NCBI RefSeq assembly: GCF_002723935.1
Contig: NZ_BEWM01000004.1
Location: forward strand, 400,775-464,774
Reading direction: 5' to 3'
DNA from: Gluconobacter cerinus
Lineage (GTDB): Bacteria; Pseudomonadota; Alphaproteobacteria; Acetobacterales; Acetobacteraceae
DNA length: 64,000 nucleotides
The notes under the pieces were generated by a model. The model ran no database searches and was not told where the DNA came from. It saw only the letters and a list, made by a program, of their open reading frames with translations. The position numbers were made by a program, and so were the translations under genes. Of this stretch, positions 1-8,948 are shown piece by piece (within the stretch, counting starts at the first letter, position 1; every line of letters starts with the position of its first letter).

Positions 1-514
1 CCTGTTGGGTAATGCGATCCGTATCGAAGTTCTGCTTGCTCACCGCGCCGCCACCGACGAGGCCACCAGAGCGCCTTGCCGTAACACGGGCGAGATCCAG
101 ATTGGCGCGAGCCTGTTCGGCCGCGGCCTTGGCGCGTGCTTCCTGTCGATCCAGTTCCGGCGCATGAATAATGGCAAGAACGTCTCCCGCTTTGACACGA
201 GTGCCGATATCAACACGTCGTTCGGCAATGTATCCTGATGCTCGCGCACCAATTGCCGCTGTCTCGAGAGGGGCGGTTTCTCCGGGAAGATCAAGAGAGA
301 CAGGCCTCGTCTCTCTGTGAGCAATCATGAAGCTGACATCTGGTGTCTGGTTCTGACGCGTCTCAGCGAGAGCGCGAACTGCGATGCCGCGTTCACTATG
401 CGCGTAGATCCCGTAGCCGAGCAGCAGGATAGCCCCGAGGCCAATCAACGGCACGATGGGCGGCCCACGGCGTTCTTCACGGACGCCGGTCGAGGATAAA
501 ACGGGTTCAGACAT
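1..514 (-). CDS. RND efflux periplasmic adaptor (HlyD/MFP family), 3' part beyond window
   Basis: Only the first 171 residues are in the window; the gene runs off the left edge. The protein begins with a short cytoplasmic tail and one membrane anchor (about residues 22-38, PIVPLIGLGAILLLGYGIYA). It continues into a biotinyl-lipoyl-like half (GETAPLETAAIGARASGYI) and the start of the coiled-coil hairpin (LDRQEARAKAAAEQARANL), the usual order in membrane fusion proteins. The ATG overlaps the stop of the pump gene (ATGTCTGA, 8 bases shared), so the two are translationally coupled. The adaptor would link the inner-membrane RND pump to an outer-membrane channel. The substrate cannot be told. Confidence 0.88.
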   Translation of the reverse strand, partial: MSEPVLSSTGVREERRGPPIVPLIGLGAILLLGYGIYAHSERGIAVRALAETRQNQTPDVSFMIAHRETRPVSLDLPGETAPLETAAIGARASGYIAERRVDIGTRVKAGDVLAIIHAPELDRQEARAKAAAEQARANLDLARVTARRSGGLVGGGAVSKQNFDTDRITQQ

Positions 515-3500
515 GACTGTATTCCTCAAGAATGCGGCTTTCTCGTTTTCTCAGGCGTGTGTAGAGCCAGGGCACAATGAAGAGCGTGGCGCAGGTGCCC
601 ATCATCAGGCCGCCAATCACGGCGCGTCCGAGCGGGGCGTTCTGTTCGCCGCCATCGCCGAGCCCCAGAGACATGGGCAACATGCCGATGATCATTGCGA
701 GTGACGTCATCAGAATGGGGCGCAGGCGTGCCTGTCCGGCAGCGACGGCGGCTTCGACGGCACTCAAGCCTTCGGCACGTCTTTCCTTGGCAAAGGTTAC
801 AAGCAGGATCGAATTGGCGCTGGCGACACCGACACTCATGATCGCCCCCATGAGGGAAGGAACCGAGAACGTTGTCCCTGTGACGAACAGCATGAACACG
901 ATCCCGCACATGGCGCCGGGAAGGCCAAGGACGACCACGAACGGGTCCATGAAGGACTGGAAGTTCACGACCATCAGAAGATAGACCGCAATCGCTGCGA
1001 CCATCAGGCCGATACCCAGCCGGGTAAAGGCAGAATGCATGCTTTCGATCTGCCCTTGAACGGTGATCACATTGCCTGGTGAAAGCTCCCCCCGATGGCG
1101 CGCAATGACCCGGTCAATGTCCCGGGCAATGCTCCCCAGATCACGCCCCTCTGCACTCGCATCGACATCGAGTGTCGGCTGGATGTTGCTGTGTGAAATG
1201 ACGTTCTGTGCCGTGCCGCGCTTGATGGTTGCGACGTTGCTCAGCAGAGCCGAGGAGTGCTGTGACCCGATTGCGGAGGCAATGACGGTGTTACGAAGAT
1301 CACCCAGATTGTTGACCCGATACTGCGGTGTCTGGACCGCGAGCGGGTACTGAATGCCCGTTGCCGGATCGACCCAGAAGTTCGGGGTTACGGTATTGGA
1401 GGACGCCAGTGATACCATCACGTTGCGCGCAACGTCATTGAGCGTCAGGCCGAGGTCCAGAGCGCGCTCACGATCAATCGCAATTGCAAGTTCTGGGGCT
1501 GCAATCTGCTGGTGCAGATGGACGTCCACCAGGCCGGGAATGCGGGAGACTTCCTGACGGACTTCCTGCATGACCTTGCGGTTATTTGCCGCGTCATAAC
1601 CCGAAATGCGGATATCCACTTGCGCGGGAAGCCCGAAATTCAGGATCTGGGTCACGATGTCGGCTGGCTGGAAATAGAACACGCTGTCCGGGAAACGGCG
1701 AGCCAGTTCGGTCCGGAGTGTGCGGATATAGTCGGCGGTTGGACGATGCCCTTCCTTCAGCTCCACCATGATCTGACCGTCATTCGGTCCAACGGTCGTG
1801 CCGTCGTCGAAAGGCATGGAATACCGGAATGGTACACCCATGTTATCGAGGACCAATGACCGTTCATGCTCGGGTACGACTTCACGGATGACGTCTTCAA
1901 CCTGATCGAACAGTCGTTCCGTGCTCTCGATGCGCGTGCCTTCCGGCGCGCGGACGTGGAGCTTGAATTCGCCGGCATCAATCGTGGGGAAGAAATCCTG
2001 CCCGACCTGAGTTGCGAGGAAACCGGCAGCCAGAACAGTCACACCTGCCAGCGCAGGAACTTTCCAGCCACTTTCGATGAGGCCATGTAACTGACGGACG
2101 TAGCTATCCCGCAGCCGGTTGAAGCGCCGATCAAAAGCAATGCCGAACCGGGTAATGACATCAGGTGGCAGCCCGGCATCGCGGCGGCGTATGGTCTGCC
2201 GTTCTTCAGACCGAAGAAGGATAGCTGCGAAGATTGGCACCAGCGTCCGGCTGATCGCATAGGAGGCGAGCATGGCGTACACAACAGCAAGGGCCATCGG
2301 TGTGAACAGGAAGCGGGACGGCCCGACAAGGAACTCTACCGACACAAATACGCTGGAGATGGCCAGTGTCGAAACCAGTGTTGGCAGTGCGATTTCCGAC
2401 GCGCCGTTGAGCACGGCCTGTCGCAGTTCTGTTCCTTCATGGCGAATACGATGGATATTTTCGATCGTTACAGTCGCATCATCCACCAGAATACCGACGG
2501 CAAGGGCCAAGCCTCCCAAGGTCATCAGATTCAGTGTCTGGCCAGTCCAGGATAGCACGGCAATCGAAGACAGGATGGCCAGCGGGATGGAGACGGCAAC
2601 GATAATGGTCGAACGCCAGCTTGCGAGAAACGCAAGGATCATTGCCGCTGTCAGCAGGCCGGCGATGACAGCTTCAGACGCCACTCCGGTAATTGCCGCT
2701 TTGACGAACAGGGACTGGTCAAACAGCTCCTCGATCTTCATGCCTGCCGGGGCTGCTGCACGCGTGACAGGAAGAACCTGATTACGAATGGCGTTTACAA
2801 CACTCAGCGTCGAGGCATTTCCGGCCTTCATGATGGAGAGCAGTACGGAGCGGCGGCCTTCGCGGCGCACCACATTCTGCTGCACGGCCGTTCCATCACG
2901 GACCTGCGCAACATCGGCAATACGAACGATAGCGCCAGTCTTGGGGTCACGCTTGAGGGGAACATCGTTCAGACGCGCTGCGACGTCTGGCATGCCGTTC
3001 ATACGCACGTCGTATTGGGTGGCGCCGAATTTCACTGTTCCGCCGGGCAGTGTCAGGTTCTGCACGTTAATGGCGTTGGAAACATCCAGCGGCGTCAGGC
3101 CGACGCCTGCCAACTTGGTCTCATCAATATCCACCATGACCTGACGGATCTTTCCGCCATAGGGCGGGGGCAGCATTGTGCCGGGAATAGGGGCGAGCTG
3201 CTGACGGATGCGGTAAATGCCATAGTCATACAGTTCGCTTTCCGTCAGCTTCTCCGAAGAGAGGGAAAGCTGGAGAACCGGCACACTAGAAGCGCTGTAC
3301 TGCATGATGATGGGCGGCTGAATGCCCGGTGGTAGCAGGGCGCGGATTGAGTTTGTAGCCGAAACGGTTTGGGCTACGGCAAGATCCACGTTTACGCCCG
3401 GCTGAAAATACAGCTTTTGCAGGACCAGCCCCGGTGTCGTCTGGCTTTCGATTGTGCGCAGATTGTTGACGAAGAAGCTTTCGGAAAACTCCGTATAAGT

Positions 3501-3692
3501 ACTGATCCGCTTCTCGGTCTCGGCTGCATCCAGGCCGTCATAATACCAGACGACGGTGACGACCGGGATATCGATGTTCGGAAACACATCGGTAGGCGTT
3601 CTGAAGACGGCCGTGATGCCCAGAAGCAGGATGAGTACCCCTGCGACAAGGAACGTGTAAGGCCGTCGTAGCGCAAAGGCGACGATCCCCAT
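507..3692 (-). CDS. RND family efflux transporter permease (AcrB/HAE1-like)
   Basis: A 1061-residue inner-membrane proton-driven pump of normal RND length. The N-terminal membrane helix (about residues 13-30) is followed by the FPNIDIPVVTVVWYY porter-domain start. The helix-4 motif ILVDDATVTIEN lies at residues 401-412, with the proton-relay pair Asp404-Asp405. The reading frame stays open 75 codons further upstream, but that extension is cysteine-rich and unlike any RND N-terminus. I therefore start at MGIVAFALRRPY (ATG at 3692), where all family members begin. It is followed by and overlaps the adaptor gene. The divergent AraC regulator at 4172 is the likely controller. Substrate unknown: drugs, solvents or organic acids are all possible. 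Confidence 0.92.
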   Translation of the reverse strand: MGIVAFALRRPYTFLVAGVLILLLGITAVFRTPTDVFPNIDIPVVTVVWYYDGLDAAETEKRISTYTEFSESFFVNNLRTIESQTTPGLVLQKLYFQPGVNVDLAVAQTVSATNSIRALLPPGIQPPIIMQYSASSVPVLQLSLSSEKLTESELYDYGIYRIRQQLAPIPGTMLPPPYGGKIRQVMVDIDETKLAGVGLTPLDVSNAINVQNLTLPGGTVKFGATQYDVRMNGMPDVAARLNDVPLKRDPKTGAIVRIADVAQVRDGTAVQQNVVRREGRRSVLLSIMKAGNASTLSVVNAIRNQVLPVTRAAAPAGMKIEELFDQSLFVKAAITGVASEAVIAGLLTAAMILAFLASWRSTIIVAVSIPLAILSSIAVLSWTGQTLNLMTLGGLALAVGILVDDATVTIENIHRIRHEGTELRQAVLNGASEIALPTLVSTLAISSVFVSVEFLVGPSRFLFTPMALAVVYAMLASYAISRTLVPIFAAILLRSEERQTIRRRDAGLPPDVITRFGIAFDRRFNRLRDSYVRQLHGLIESGWKVPALAGVTVLAAGFLATQVGQDFFPTIDAGEFKLHVRAPEGTRIESTERLFDQVEDVIREVVPEHERSLVLDNMGVPFRYSMPFDDGTTVGPNDGQIMVELKEGHRPTADYIRTLRTELARRFPDSVFYFQPADIVTQILNFGLPAQVDIRISGYDAANNRKVMQEVRQEVSRIPGLVDVHLHQQIAAPELAIAIDRERALDLGLTLNDVARNVMVSLASSNTVTPNFWVDPATGIQYPLAVQTPQYRVNNLGDLRNTVIASAIGSQHSSALLSNVATIKRGTAQNVISHSNIQPTLDVDASAEGRDLGSIARDIDRVIARHRGELSPGNVITVQGQIESMHSAFTRLGIGLMVAAIAVYLLMVVNFQSFMDPFVVVLGLPGAMCGIVFMLFVTGTTFSVPSLMGAIMSVGVASANSILLVTFAKERRAEGLSAVEAAVAAGQARLRPILMTSLAMIIGMLPMSLGLGDGGEQNAPLGRAVIGGLMMGTCATLFIVPWLYTRLRKRESRILEEYSHV

Positions 3693-4171
3693 TGAATATC
3701 TCTGTTCAGATGGCTTTGGAGCACGGAATCCGCACCCCGCTTGTCCGGCACAATCCATGTGCGGACAAATCGGCAAGCTTTTCGCCATGACATGATGCCG
3801 CGCCGCGTTGGCCGTCTTCTCACCGGAAACGACGTTCTCAGGGAAGGAGCATAACCGCCGCGGAAGGCTTGGGCGGATCATGCAACTCCACGCGCAACAT
3901 CCGGTAGAGCAATCCAATCAGATGATTGCACAATCCTGCCATATCGAGCTGCAGGCGAGGACATGAAATAGAGACAACAGTCCGTAAATCGCCATCAAAA
4001 GTGGATACATCGCCATGAAGGGTTAGAACGAAACTTCAAAAAGATGCCTGATTCGATCATATGCTTGCACAATCCGACCAAAGTCTCACACTACCCTTCT
4101 GGGCGGATCAGGCATGCCCCTAAATGTGCAATACCCAAACGACTGACTGAAAAAATCGGAAATTTCGCTTC
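3693..4171. promoter_or_regulatory. Divergent control region between RND operon and AraC gene with repeated GCACAATCC
   Basis: A 479-base stretch without a supported gene. The 9-base word GCACAATCC occurs three times on the plus strand, at 3748-3756, 3928-3936 and 4067-4075. The last two extend leftwards to TTGCACAATCC. Repeated words of this size between an AraC-type gene and the operon it faces are typical of AraC-family operators, which is what I infer here. No confident -35/-10 pair was picked. Confidence 0.45.
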
Positions 4172-5077
4172 ATGCAGGATATTCTGTCACGGCTTCGAGA
4201 CACGATCGACCGCCATTGCGTCGAGCCAACGACCCGCTCGGTTGTGCCGGGCCTGCTGCTTTTTCGTGCGGATGCCCCCACGACACCAATGGATGTGGTG
4301 TACGAACCCCGCTTCTGTGTGATTGTCCAAGGGTCAAAACAGGTCATGCTGTGTGACAAGGTCTTCGATTATGATGCCAGCAAGTATCTCGTAACGGCCG
4401 TTGACCTTCCCGTTACTGGGCAGGTGACACAAGCCACGCATGAAAAGCCCTATCTGGCGCTCTGCCTGGCTCTGGACCCTGCGCAAATTGCTGATTTGCT
4501 ACTCGAAATGAAGGATGCCTTTCCTACAAACGGGACGACATGCCCATCCTGCATGACGGTCAGTGCACTTACCCATGAAATCCTGGATCCAGTGACCCGC
4601 CTCGTAGGGCTGTTGGAAAATCCGGAAGACATTCCCATTCTTCAGCCCGCCATCTTGCGCGAGCTGCTTTATCGGTTGTTGCAGGGGCCTCAAGGCTATG
4701 TTCTGCGGCAGATTGCCACCGCGGGGACAAATCTCTCCCAGCTCAATCGGGCGATTGGCTGGATACGAACGCATTACGCAGAATCTTTCGACATTGCATC
4801 TGTTGCGAAGATTGCCGGGATGAGCCCTTCATCATTTCATCGGCATTTCCGGGCCGCCACGATGATGAGCCCCTTGCAGTATCGCACGCGCCTTCGCCTT
4901 CAGGAGGCGCGCCGCAGGCTGCTCAGTGCCACGGTCGATGCTGCTGAGGCCGGATTTGCGGTCGGGTACGACAGCCCGTCCCAATTCAGTAGAGAATACC
5001 GGCGCATGTTCGGGGTTCCTCCCGCAAGGGACGCGCAACGCCTGAAATATGCGGGAGACGGAATGCTACCAGCCTAA
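4172..5077 (+). CDS. AraC family transcriptional regulator (AraC_N type)
   Basis: A 301-residue protein. The N-terminal 160 or so residues match the AraC_N ligand-sensing domain (LLLFRADAPTTPMDVVYEPRFCVIVQGSKQV is its usual opening). The C-terminal 100 residues form the double helix-turn-helix (IASVAKIAGMSPSSFHRHF, then AGFAVGYDSPSQFSREYRRMFG). AraC_N regulators typically control oxidoreductase or efflux genes next door. Here the gene is divergent from the RND pump operon and shares a control region with three GCACAATCC repeats. The ATG at 4172 gives the normal domain start. Activator or repressor role is not visible. Confidence 0.9.
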   Translation: MQDILSRLRDTIDRHCVEPTTRSVVPGLLLFRADAPTTPMDVVYEPRFCVIVQGSKQVMLCDKVFDYDASKYLVTAVDLPVTGQVTQATHEKPYLALCLALDPAQIADLLLEMKDAFPTNGTTCPSCMTVSALTHEILDPVTRLVGLLENPEDIPILQPAILRELLYRLLQGPQGYVLRQIATAGTNLSQLNRAIGWIRTHYAESFDIASVAKIAGMSPSSFHRHFRAATMMSPLQYRTRLRLQEARRRLLSATVDAAEAGFAVGYDSPSQFSREYRRMFGVPPARDAQRLKYAGDGMLPA

Positions 5078-5117
5078 CGAGAAGGCTTAAAAATGACGGT
5101 ATGAGCCTCTTGAAAGG

Positions 5118-5142
5118 GGTTGCCAGAGACTATCTGGCAACC
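5118..5142. terminator. Bidirectional hairpin terminator
   Basis: A perfect 10-bp stem (GGTTGCCAGA with TCTGGCAACC) and a 5-base loop, in the 79 bases between the convergent ends of the AraC gene (5077) and the TonB receptor (5157). It could serve both strands. The U-tract is short. Confidence 0.7.
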
Positions 5143-5156
5143 TCCTTCGTAAGGAA

Positions 5157-7370
5157 TTACCAGCTATACCCTATGCTGGCCTGGGCATTCCGGCGCTCGC
5201 CGTAGTAGCAATATTGTCCGTCTGCACCGTACGCGAAGCAGTTCGCAATATATTTCTTGTCAAAGAGATTACGAACGCTAGCAGAGGCTTTCCAGCCATG
5301 AAGCGAATGGGACATGTTCGCCAGATCATAGCTCACGGACGCATCGAAGAGAGCATATTGGGGAAGCCAAACGCTGCCATATGTTGCTTCGCCACCGTAA
5401 GTTTTTGCGGAATAGCGCATACCACCACCAAATCCGAAACCTTTTAGCGGCCCGGAGGGCATTGTGTAGAACGCGAAAAGGGAGGCATTCCCTTTGCCAG
5501 ACTGGATCAACGGCTTACCTGTTGAATCATCCTTGATCTTCTGAAAACTCACTGCGGCTGTCAGCATGAGGTTACGGAACGGCTCGGCATGGGCTTCAAA
5601 TTCGAAACCGTCCGAGTGAACAAGTCCGCTCTGCACACTGTACCCTGTGTTCGCGACCGAGACGAGCACGTTGCTTTGCTCGATATGGAACCCTGCCGCG
5701 GTCAGCAGGATAGATGTTCCAGGAAGCTGATATTTCAAGCCACCCTCAAGCTGCTTTCCCATAGATGGATTGGCCTGGCGAACGGTCGCACCGCCATCGT
5801 TGGAAACAGAGCCTGACTGCGGCTGAAAAGACGTCGAATAGCTGATGTAAGGTGAGAGGCCGAAGTCAAAGTGATAAAGACCGGAAGCACGCCATGTAAT
5901 CTGGCTTGAACTCTGGCGGTTGTCAGAGGGTGTCATAGACTCAACCTGATGCGAGCGATACCAGTCATTGCGAATACTTCCCGTAAGGATCAGCCGATGC
6001 CAGCGGATTTCATCCTGACCATACGCGCCGATCTGATGAGAATGCGTGACATAGTTCAGATACGGGGACAGGTCAGGAATGACCATGTGATAATCGGGAT
6101 GGAGCACATCCAGATCCGGAGCATCGCCATAGGCTTCTGTGTCATTGGCCTTCTGCTGCATATAGTCGAAGCCGAACATCAGGGCATGTCGCAACGGGCC
6201 AGTGCGGACGCGACCTTTGACCTGGCTGTCAAACGCCAGATTATAGGTGTGTTCGTGCGTTCCATATGCAGAGCGGGACAGCATCTGCCCACTCGTACCG
6301 TCATCGCTGTCGTAGTAGCCATTGTTATACACGCTGCGATAGATGGTCTTGATATCATCGTAGCGGCCGCGCGTACTGAAGCTCCAGTCATCGTTGAAGC
6401 GATGATTGAAGATATAGGTAATTGCGCCCTGTTTGCGGTTGAATTTTTCTGATGGGACATCCCCGTCATAGAAATTCCGGGGCAGATAGCCGTAGGAAGC
6501 GCGTTTGAGCGACCCAATCAGCGGCACGCCGCCATAAGAACCACTCTCAGGATCGTACTGGTAGTTACCCAGCAAGGTGAGGGTGGTCGGGCCGTCGCCT
6601 CCAAAGGTAAAGGCCGGACTAATGCTGAAGCGTCGGCTACCGGTTCTGCTGAGCTGGGTGTGCTGCCCATTTACTGTGCCATAAAGCCGGTAGCGAACGA
6701 GACCGTCCTTGGTCGCAAATCCGCCGACGTCAGCATCCACACGATACAGATCGAACATGCCGCCCGTTGTATTGACGCTACCATAGAACCGCTGATCTGT
6801 CGGCAATTTGCTGGATAACGCCGTCAGACCACCTGGGCTGGACTGCCCATACAGCGCAGAAGCCGGCCCTTTTAGCAGCTCAACGCGATCAAGCCGGAAG
6901 GTATCCGTCTGGGCGACGGCGAAGCCGGTCGGGCTATCCTGGAACTTCAGTCCATCCAGAAAAGTCGGCACTGTAAAGCCGCGAAGATCGAAGAGATCAT
7001 AGCGAGTGCCTTCACCACCCCGCGTATCCGCTGTAACGCCTGCTGCGTACCGCACGGCCTGATTCAGTGTCAGAACACCGCGTGCATCCATTTCGTCACG
7101 GGTGATGACGGTGACGGACTGCGCGGTTTCAACAAGAGGTGTGTTTGTTTTCGTAGCGGAGGACGCAATAGTTGAAGACTTGCGAGCATGGACCTCAACC
7201 CGTTCAACCCTTGCGCTCCGTGCTTTGGCATTGTCAGCGCTTGCTTGAGCCGGGGCGGGCGCCCCAGACTGCTGCGGATCCTTGGCTTTATTCTCCTGCT
7301 CAGCCGCGAAAGCCGTATCGCTCAAAATGAGGGAGAAAAGAACCGTGTAAACTATCCTGCTGCGCTGCAT
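5157..7370 (-). CDS. TonB-dependent siderophore receptor
   Basis: A 737-residue outer-membrane receptor. It has a signal peptide (MQRSRIVYTVLFSLILSDTAFA), then a plug domain with LVETAQSVTVITRDEMDARG, LRGFTVPTFLDGLKF and VELLKGPASALYGQSSPGGL, all typical of ferric-siderophore receptors of the FhuA/FhuE group. The long beta-barrel ends in an aromatic residue (QASIGYSW). A paired cysteine near the end (CFAYGADGQYC) is common in this group. I use the ATG at 7370 rather than the TTG two codons upstream. A Fur-box candidate lies 60 bases upstream, so iron-repressed expression is likely. The exact siderophore cannot be read from sequence. Confidence 0.92.
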   Translation of the reverse strand: MQRSRIVYTVLFSLILSDTAFAAEQENKAKDPQQSGAPAPAQASADNAKARSARVERVEVHARKSSTIASSATKTNTPLVETAQSVTVITRDEMDARGVLTLNQAVRYAAGVTADTRGGEGTRYDLFDLRGFTVPTFLDGLKFQDSPTGFAVAQTDTFRLDRVELLKGPASALYGQSSPGGLTALSSKLPTDQRFYGSVNTTGGMFDLYRVDADVGGFATKDGLVRYRLYGTVNGQHTQLSRTGSRRFSISPAFTFGGDGPTTLTLLGNYQYDPESGSYGGVPLIGSLKRASYGYLPRNFYDGDVPSEKFNRKQGAITYIFNHRFNDDWSFSTRGRYDDIKTIYRSVYNNGYYDSDDGTSGQMLSRSAYGTHEHTYNLAFDSQVKGRVRTGPLRHALMFGFDYMQQKANDTEAYGDAPDLDVLHPDYHMVIPDLSPYLNYVTHSHQIGAYGQDEIRWHRLILTGSIRNDWYRSHQVESMTPSDNRQSSSQITWRASGLYHFDFGLSPYISYSTSFQPQSGSVSNDGGATVRQANPSMGKQLEGGLKYQLPGTSILLTAAGFHIEQSNVLVSVANTGYSVQSGLVHSDGFEFEAHAEPFRNLMLTAAVSFQKIKDDSTGKPLIQSGKGNASLFAFYTMPSGPLKGFGFGGGMRYSAKTYGGEATYGSVWLPQYALFDASVSYDLANMSHSLHGWKASASVRNLFDKKYIANCFAYGADGQYCYYGERRNAQASIGYSW

Positions 7371-7429
7371 ACCCAACTCATTTCGTTACCGGCTCGTGCT
7401 GGTTGCGAGGCAGAGACCGGCTTTATTGT

Positions 7430-7444
7430 TAAGAATGATACTTA
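7430..7444. promoter_or_regulatory. Candidate Fur box upstream of TonB receptor
   Basis: On the minus strand the site reads TAAGTATCATTCTTA, an imperfect 7-1-7 palindrome. It matches 12 of 15 positions of the common Fur core TGAGAATCATTCTCA. It lies 60-74 bases upstream of the receptor start at 7370, where a Fur repressor would block the promoter. Confidence 0.55.
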
Positions 7445-7632
7445 ATTGCGCTCCTAGACATCTTCGGAAACAGCTTCAAGCAGCCAGCGCGCAGTTGGCC
7501 CAAACGCAACTGAATAAGGCCCGATCACTGGCAATGGGTCACTTTTAGAACAGAAAAGAAACGGTTTGTTACCAGTTTCTAGCCGTAGAGAGAGAGGAAG
7601 GGTACAGCGATCAAGTGTGATAGCCCGATGCT

Positions 7633-8415
7633 TTATAGCCGCGCAGCCATAGGCGAGTTGGCTCTCAGCTCGCGGGGGGAAACACCAAAGGTTCTGTGAA
7701 ACATGCTGCTGAAACTACTGGCATTATCGTAGCCTAGATCGAAAGCGACTTCGGCAATCGATTGGCCCGTCGCAATTCGGGAAGCGGCTTCCACAACCCG
7801 TACTCTCCGGCGCCATGCCGCGAAGCCCATACCCATTTGAGACTGAAAGAGGCGGGTAAAAGTGCGCCGCGCCATACCGGCTTCGCGCGCCCAATGATCG
7901 ATGTCGCGACAATCTCCCGGTTTGGCGATAATCGCTTCACAAACCCGCCGCATACGAGGGTCGGCAGGAAGAAGCACGCGCTCGGCGAGCCGTGGTGCGC
8001 GCTCCACTTCATCGATGAGAAGCCCGGCAATTGTTGACATGCGGCTGTCCATGGCAAACTCAAAGCTCATGGCAATGATCTCGTCCATCAGGCCTCGTAT
8101 CAAAGAAGATGCATCAAACATCTTGCATGGAAGCGTTCCCGCGCCGGGGAAATCAGGATCAACATAGATGACCTGAAACGACAGGTCGGTGCGGCAGGTG
8201 GCTTGATGCAGCGTGTGGGCAGGAAGCCAAAGCGCCTGTCCGGGGCGAAGGACGAAGCTTTCCTCATGCGTAGTGACTGTCACACTCCCAGCCATGAACA
8301 CGGATAGCTGTGCGCGCTCATGTGTGTGGAAGCCATCTACGAAACCGCCGACATAATAATCTGCAAAACCGACAACGGGAGGTGGGTTTGCAGGTAAATC
8401 GGCGGAACGCTTCAT
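7633..8415 (-). CDS. AraC family regulator with N-terminal cupin domain
   Basis: A 260-residue protein from the ATG at 8415. The frame stays open to a TTG at 8526, but the extra 37 residues look unstructured. The N-terminal cupin (GFHTHERAQLSVFMAGSVTV, with HTH and PGQALWLPAHTLHQ) senses a small ligand. The C-terminal AraC helix-turn-helix pair includes HWAREAGMARRTFTRLFQ and AEVAFDLGYDNASSFSSMFHRTFG. It follows the cupin gene 8580-8948 on the same strand and precedes a Fur-linked TonB receptor. A role in siderophore-responsive control is likely but inferred from place only. No clear Shine-Dalgarno is seen at 8415. Confidence 0.85.
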   Translation of the reverse strand: MKRSADLPANPPPVVGFADYYVGGFVDGFHTHERAQLSVFMAGSVTVTTHEESFVLRPGQALWLPAHTLHQATCRTDLSFQVIYVDPDFPGAGTLPCKMFDASSLIRGLMDEIIAMSFEFAMDSRMSTIAGLLIDEVERAPRLAERVLLPADPRMRRVCEAIIAKPGDCRDIDHWAREAGMARRTFTRLFQSQMGMGFAAWRRRVRVVEAASRIATGQSIAEVAFDLGYDNASSFSSMFHRTFGVSPRELRANSPMAARL

Positions 8416-8579
8416 AGTGTTATGATCTGGGCCAATCTTTACGAGAGCATCTTTCGCAAAGACCGGCCACGACTCCCCTGACGCTGGACGTACGAATTGG
8501 CAGTAGCGGCAAGAATATCCGATCAAGAACCTGCCGCCAGAACGTGAAAGCCTAGTTGTCCGTCGTCGTCAGACTTTTA

Positions 8580-8948
8580 TCAAGAGGCGGCATGATGGCG
8601 GTTGCCCTCATGGTTAGTAATGAACATCAGAGTGACCGAAACAGGCGCATCCTGCCGATGCCAGGTCTTTCCCGGAACAACCAGAACGTCACCCTTTCTG
8701 GCCGTAGAACTGACCTCGCCCTGTTCGGTTCGAAGTGTCAGCGAAGTTTCTCCTTCGACCACAAGAAGAAATTCATCATTTGGATGCTCTTCCCAAGGGG
8801 TTGAACCTTTGAAACGCAGTAGTCCCACGTCATGGGTTCCAAAAGGGAAAAGCATCTTCAACCCGTTTGTGGAAACCGTTTCTGTCTTTTTGCCAATATC
8901 AATAAGCGACAGATCGGCAGCTTCTTTGGGGAGATTAAAGATTGTCAT
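8580..8948 (-). CDS. Small single-domain cupin protein
   Basis: A 122-residue protein made of one cupin fold. The two conserved cupin motifs are visible: EEHPNDEFLLVVEGETSL (motif 1, with His and Glu) and GDVLVVPGKTWHRQ (motif 2, with the second His). These residues would hold a divalent metal. The ATG overlaps the stop of the upstream transporter gene as ATGA, so it is co-translated with the putative siderophore transporter. Whether it is an enzyme or a sensor is unknown. Similar small cupins are often annotated only as domain-containing proteins. Confidence 0.8.
   Translation of the reverse strand: MTIFNLPKEAADLSLIDIGKKTETVSTNGLKMLFPFGTHDVGLLRFKGSTPWEEHPNDEFLLVVEGETSLTLRTEQGEVSSTARKGDVLVVPGKTWHRQDAPVSVTLMFITNHEGNRHHAAS

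Noticed and set aside
3693..3917. 75-codon N-terminal extension of the RND permease frame
   Set aside because: The extra residues are rich in Cys and unlike RND proteins; all relatives start at the first membrane helix, which gives ATG 3692. The stretch is better read as promoter DNA with repeats.
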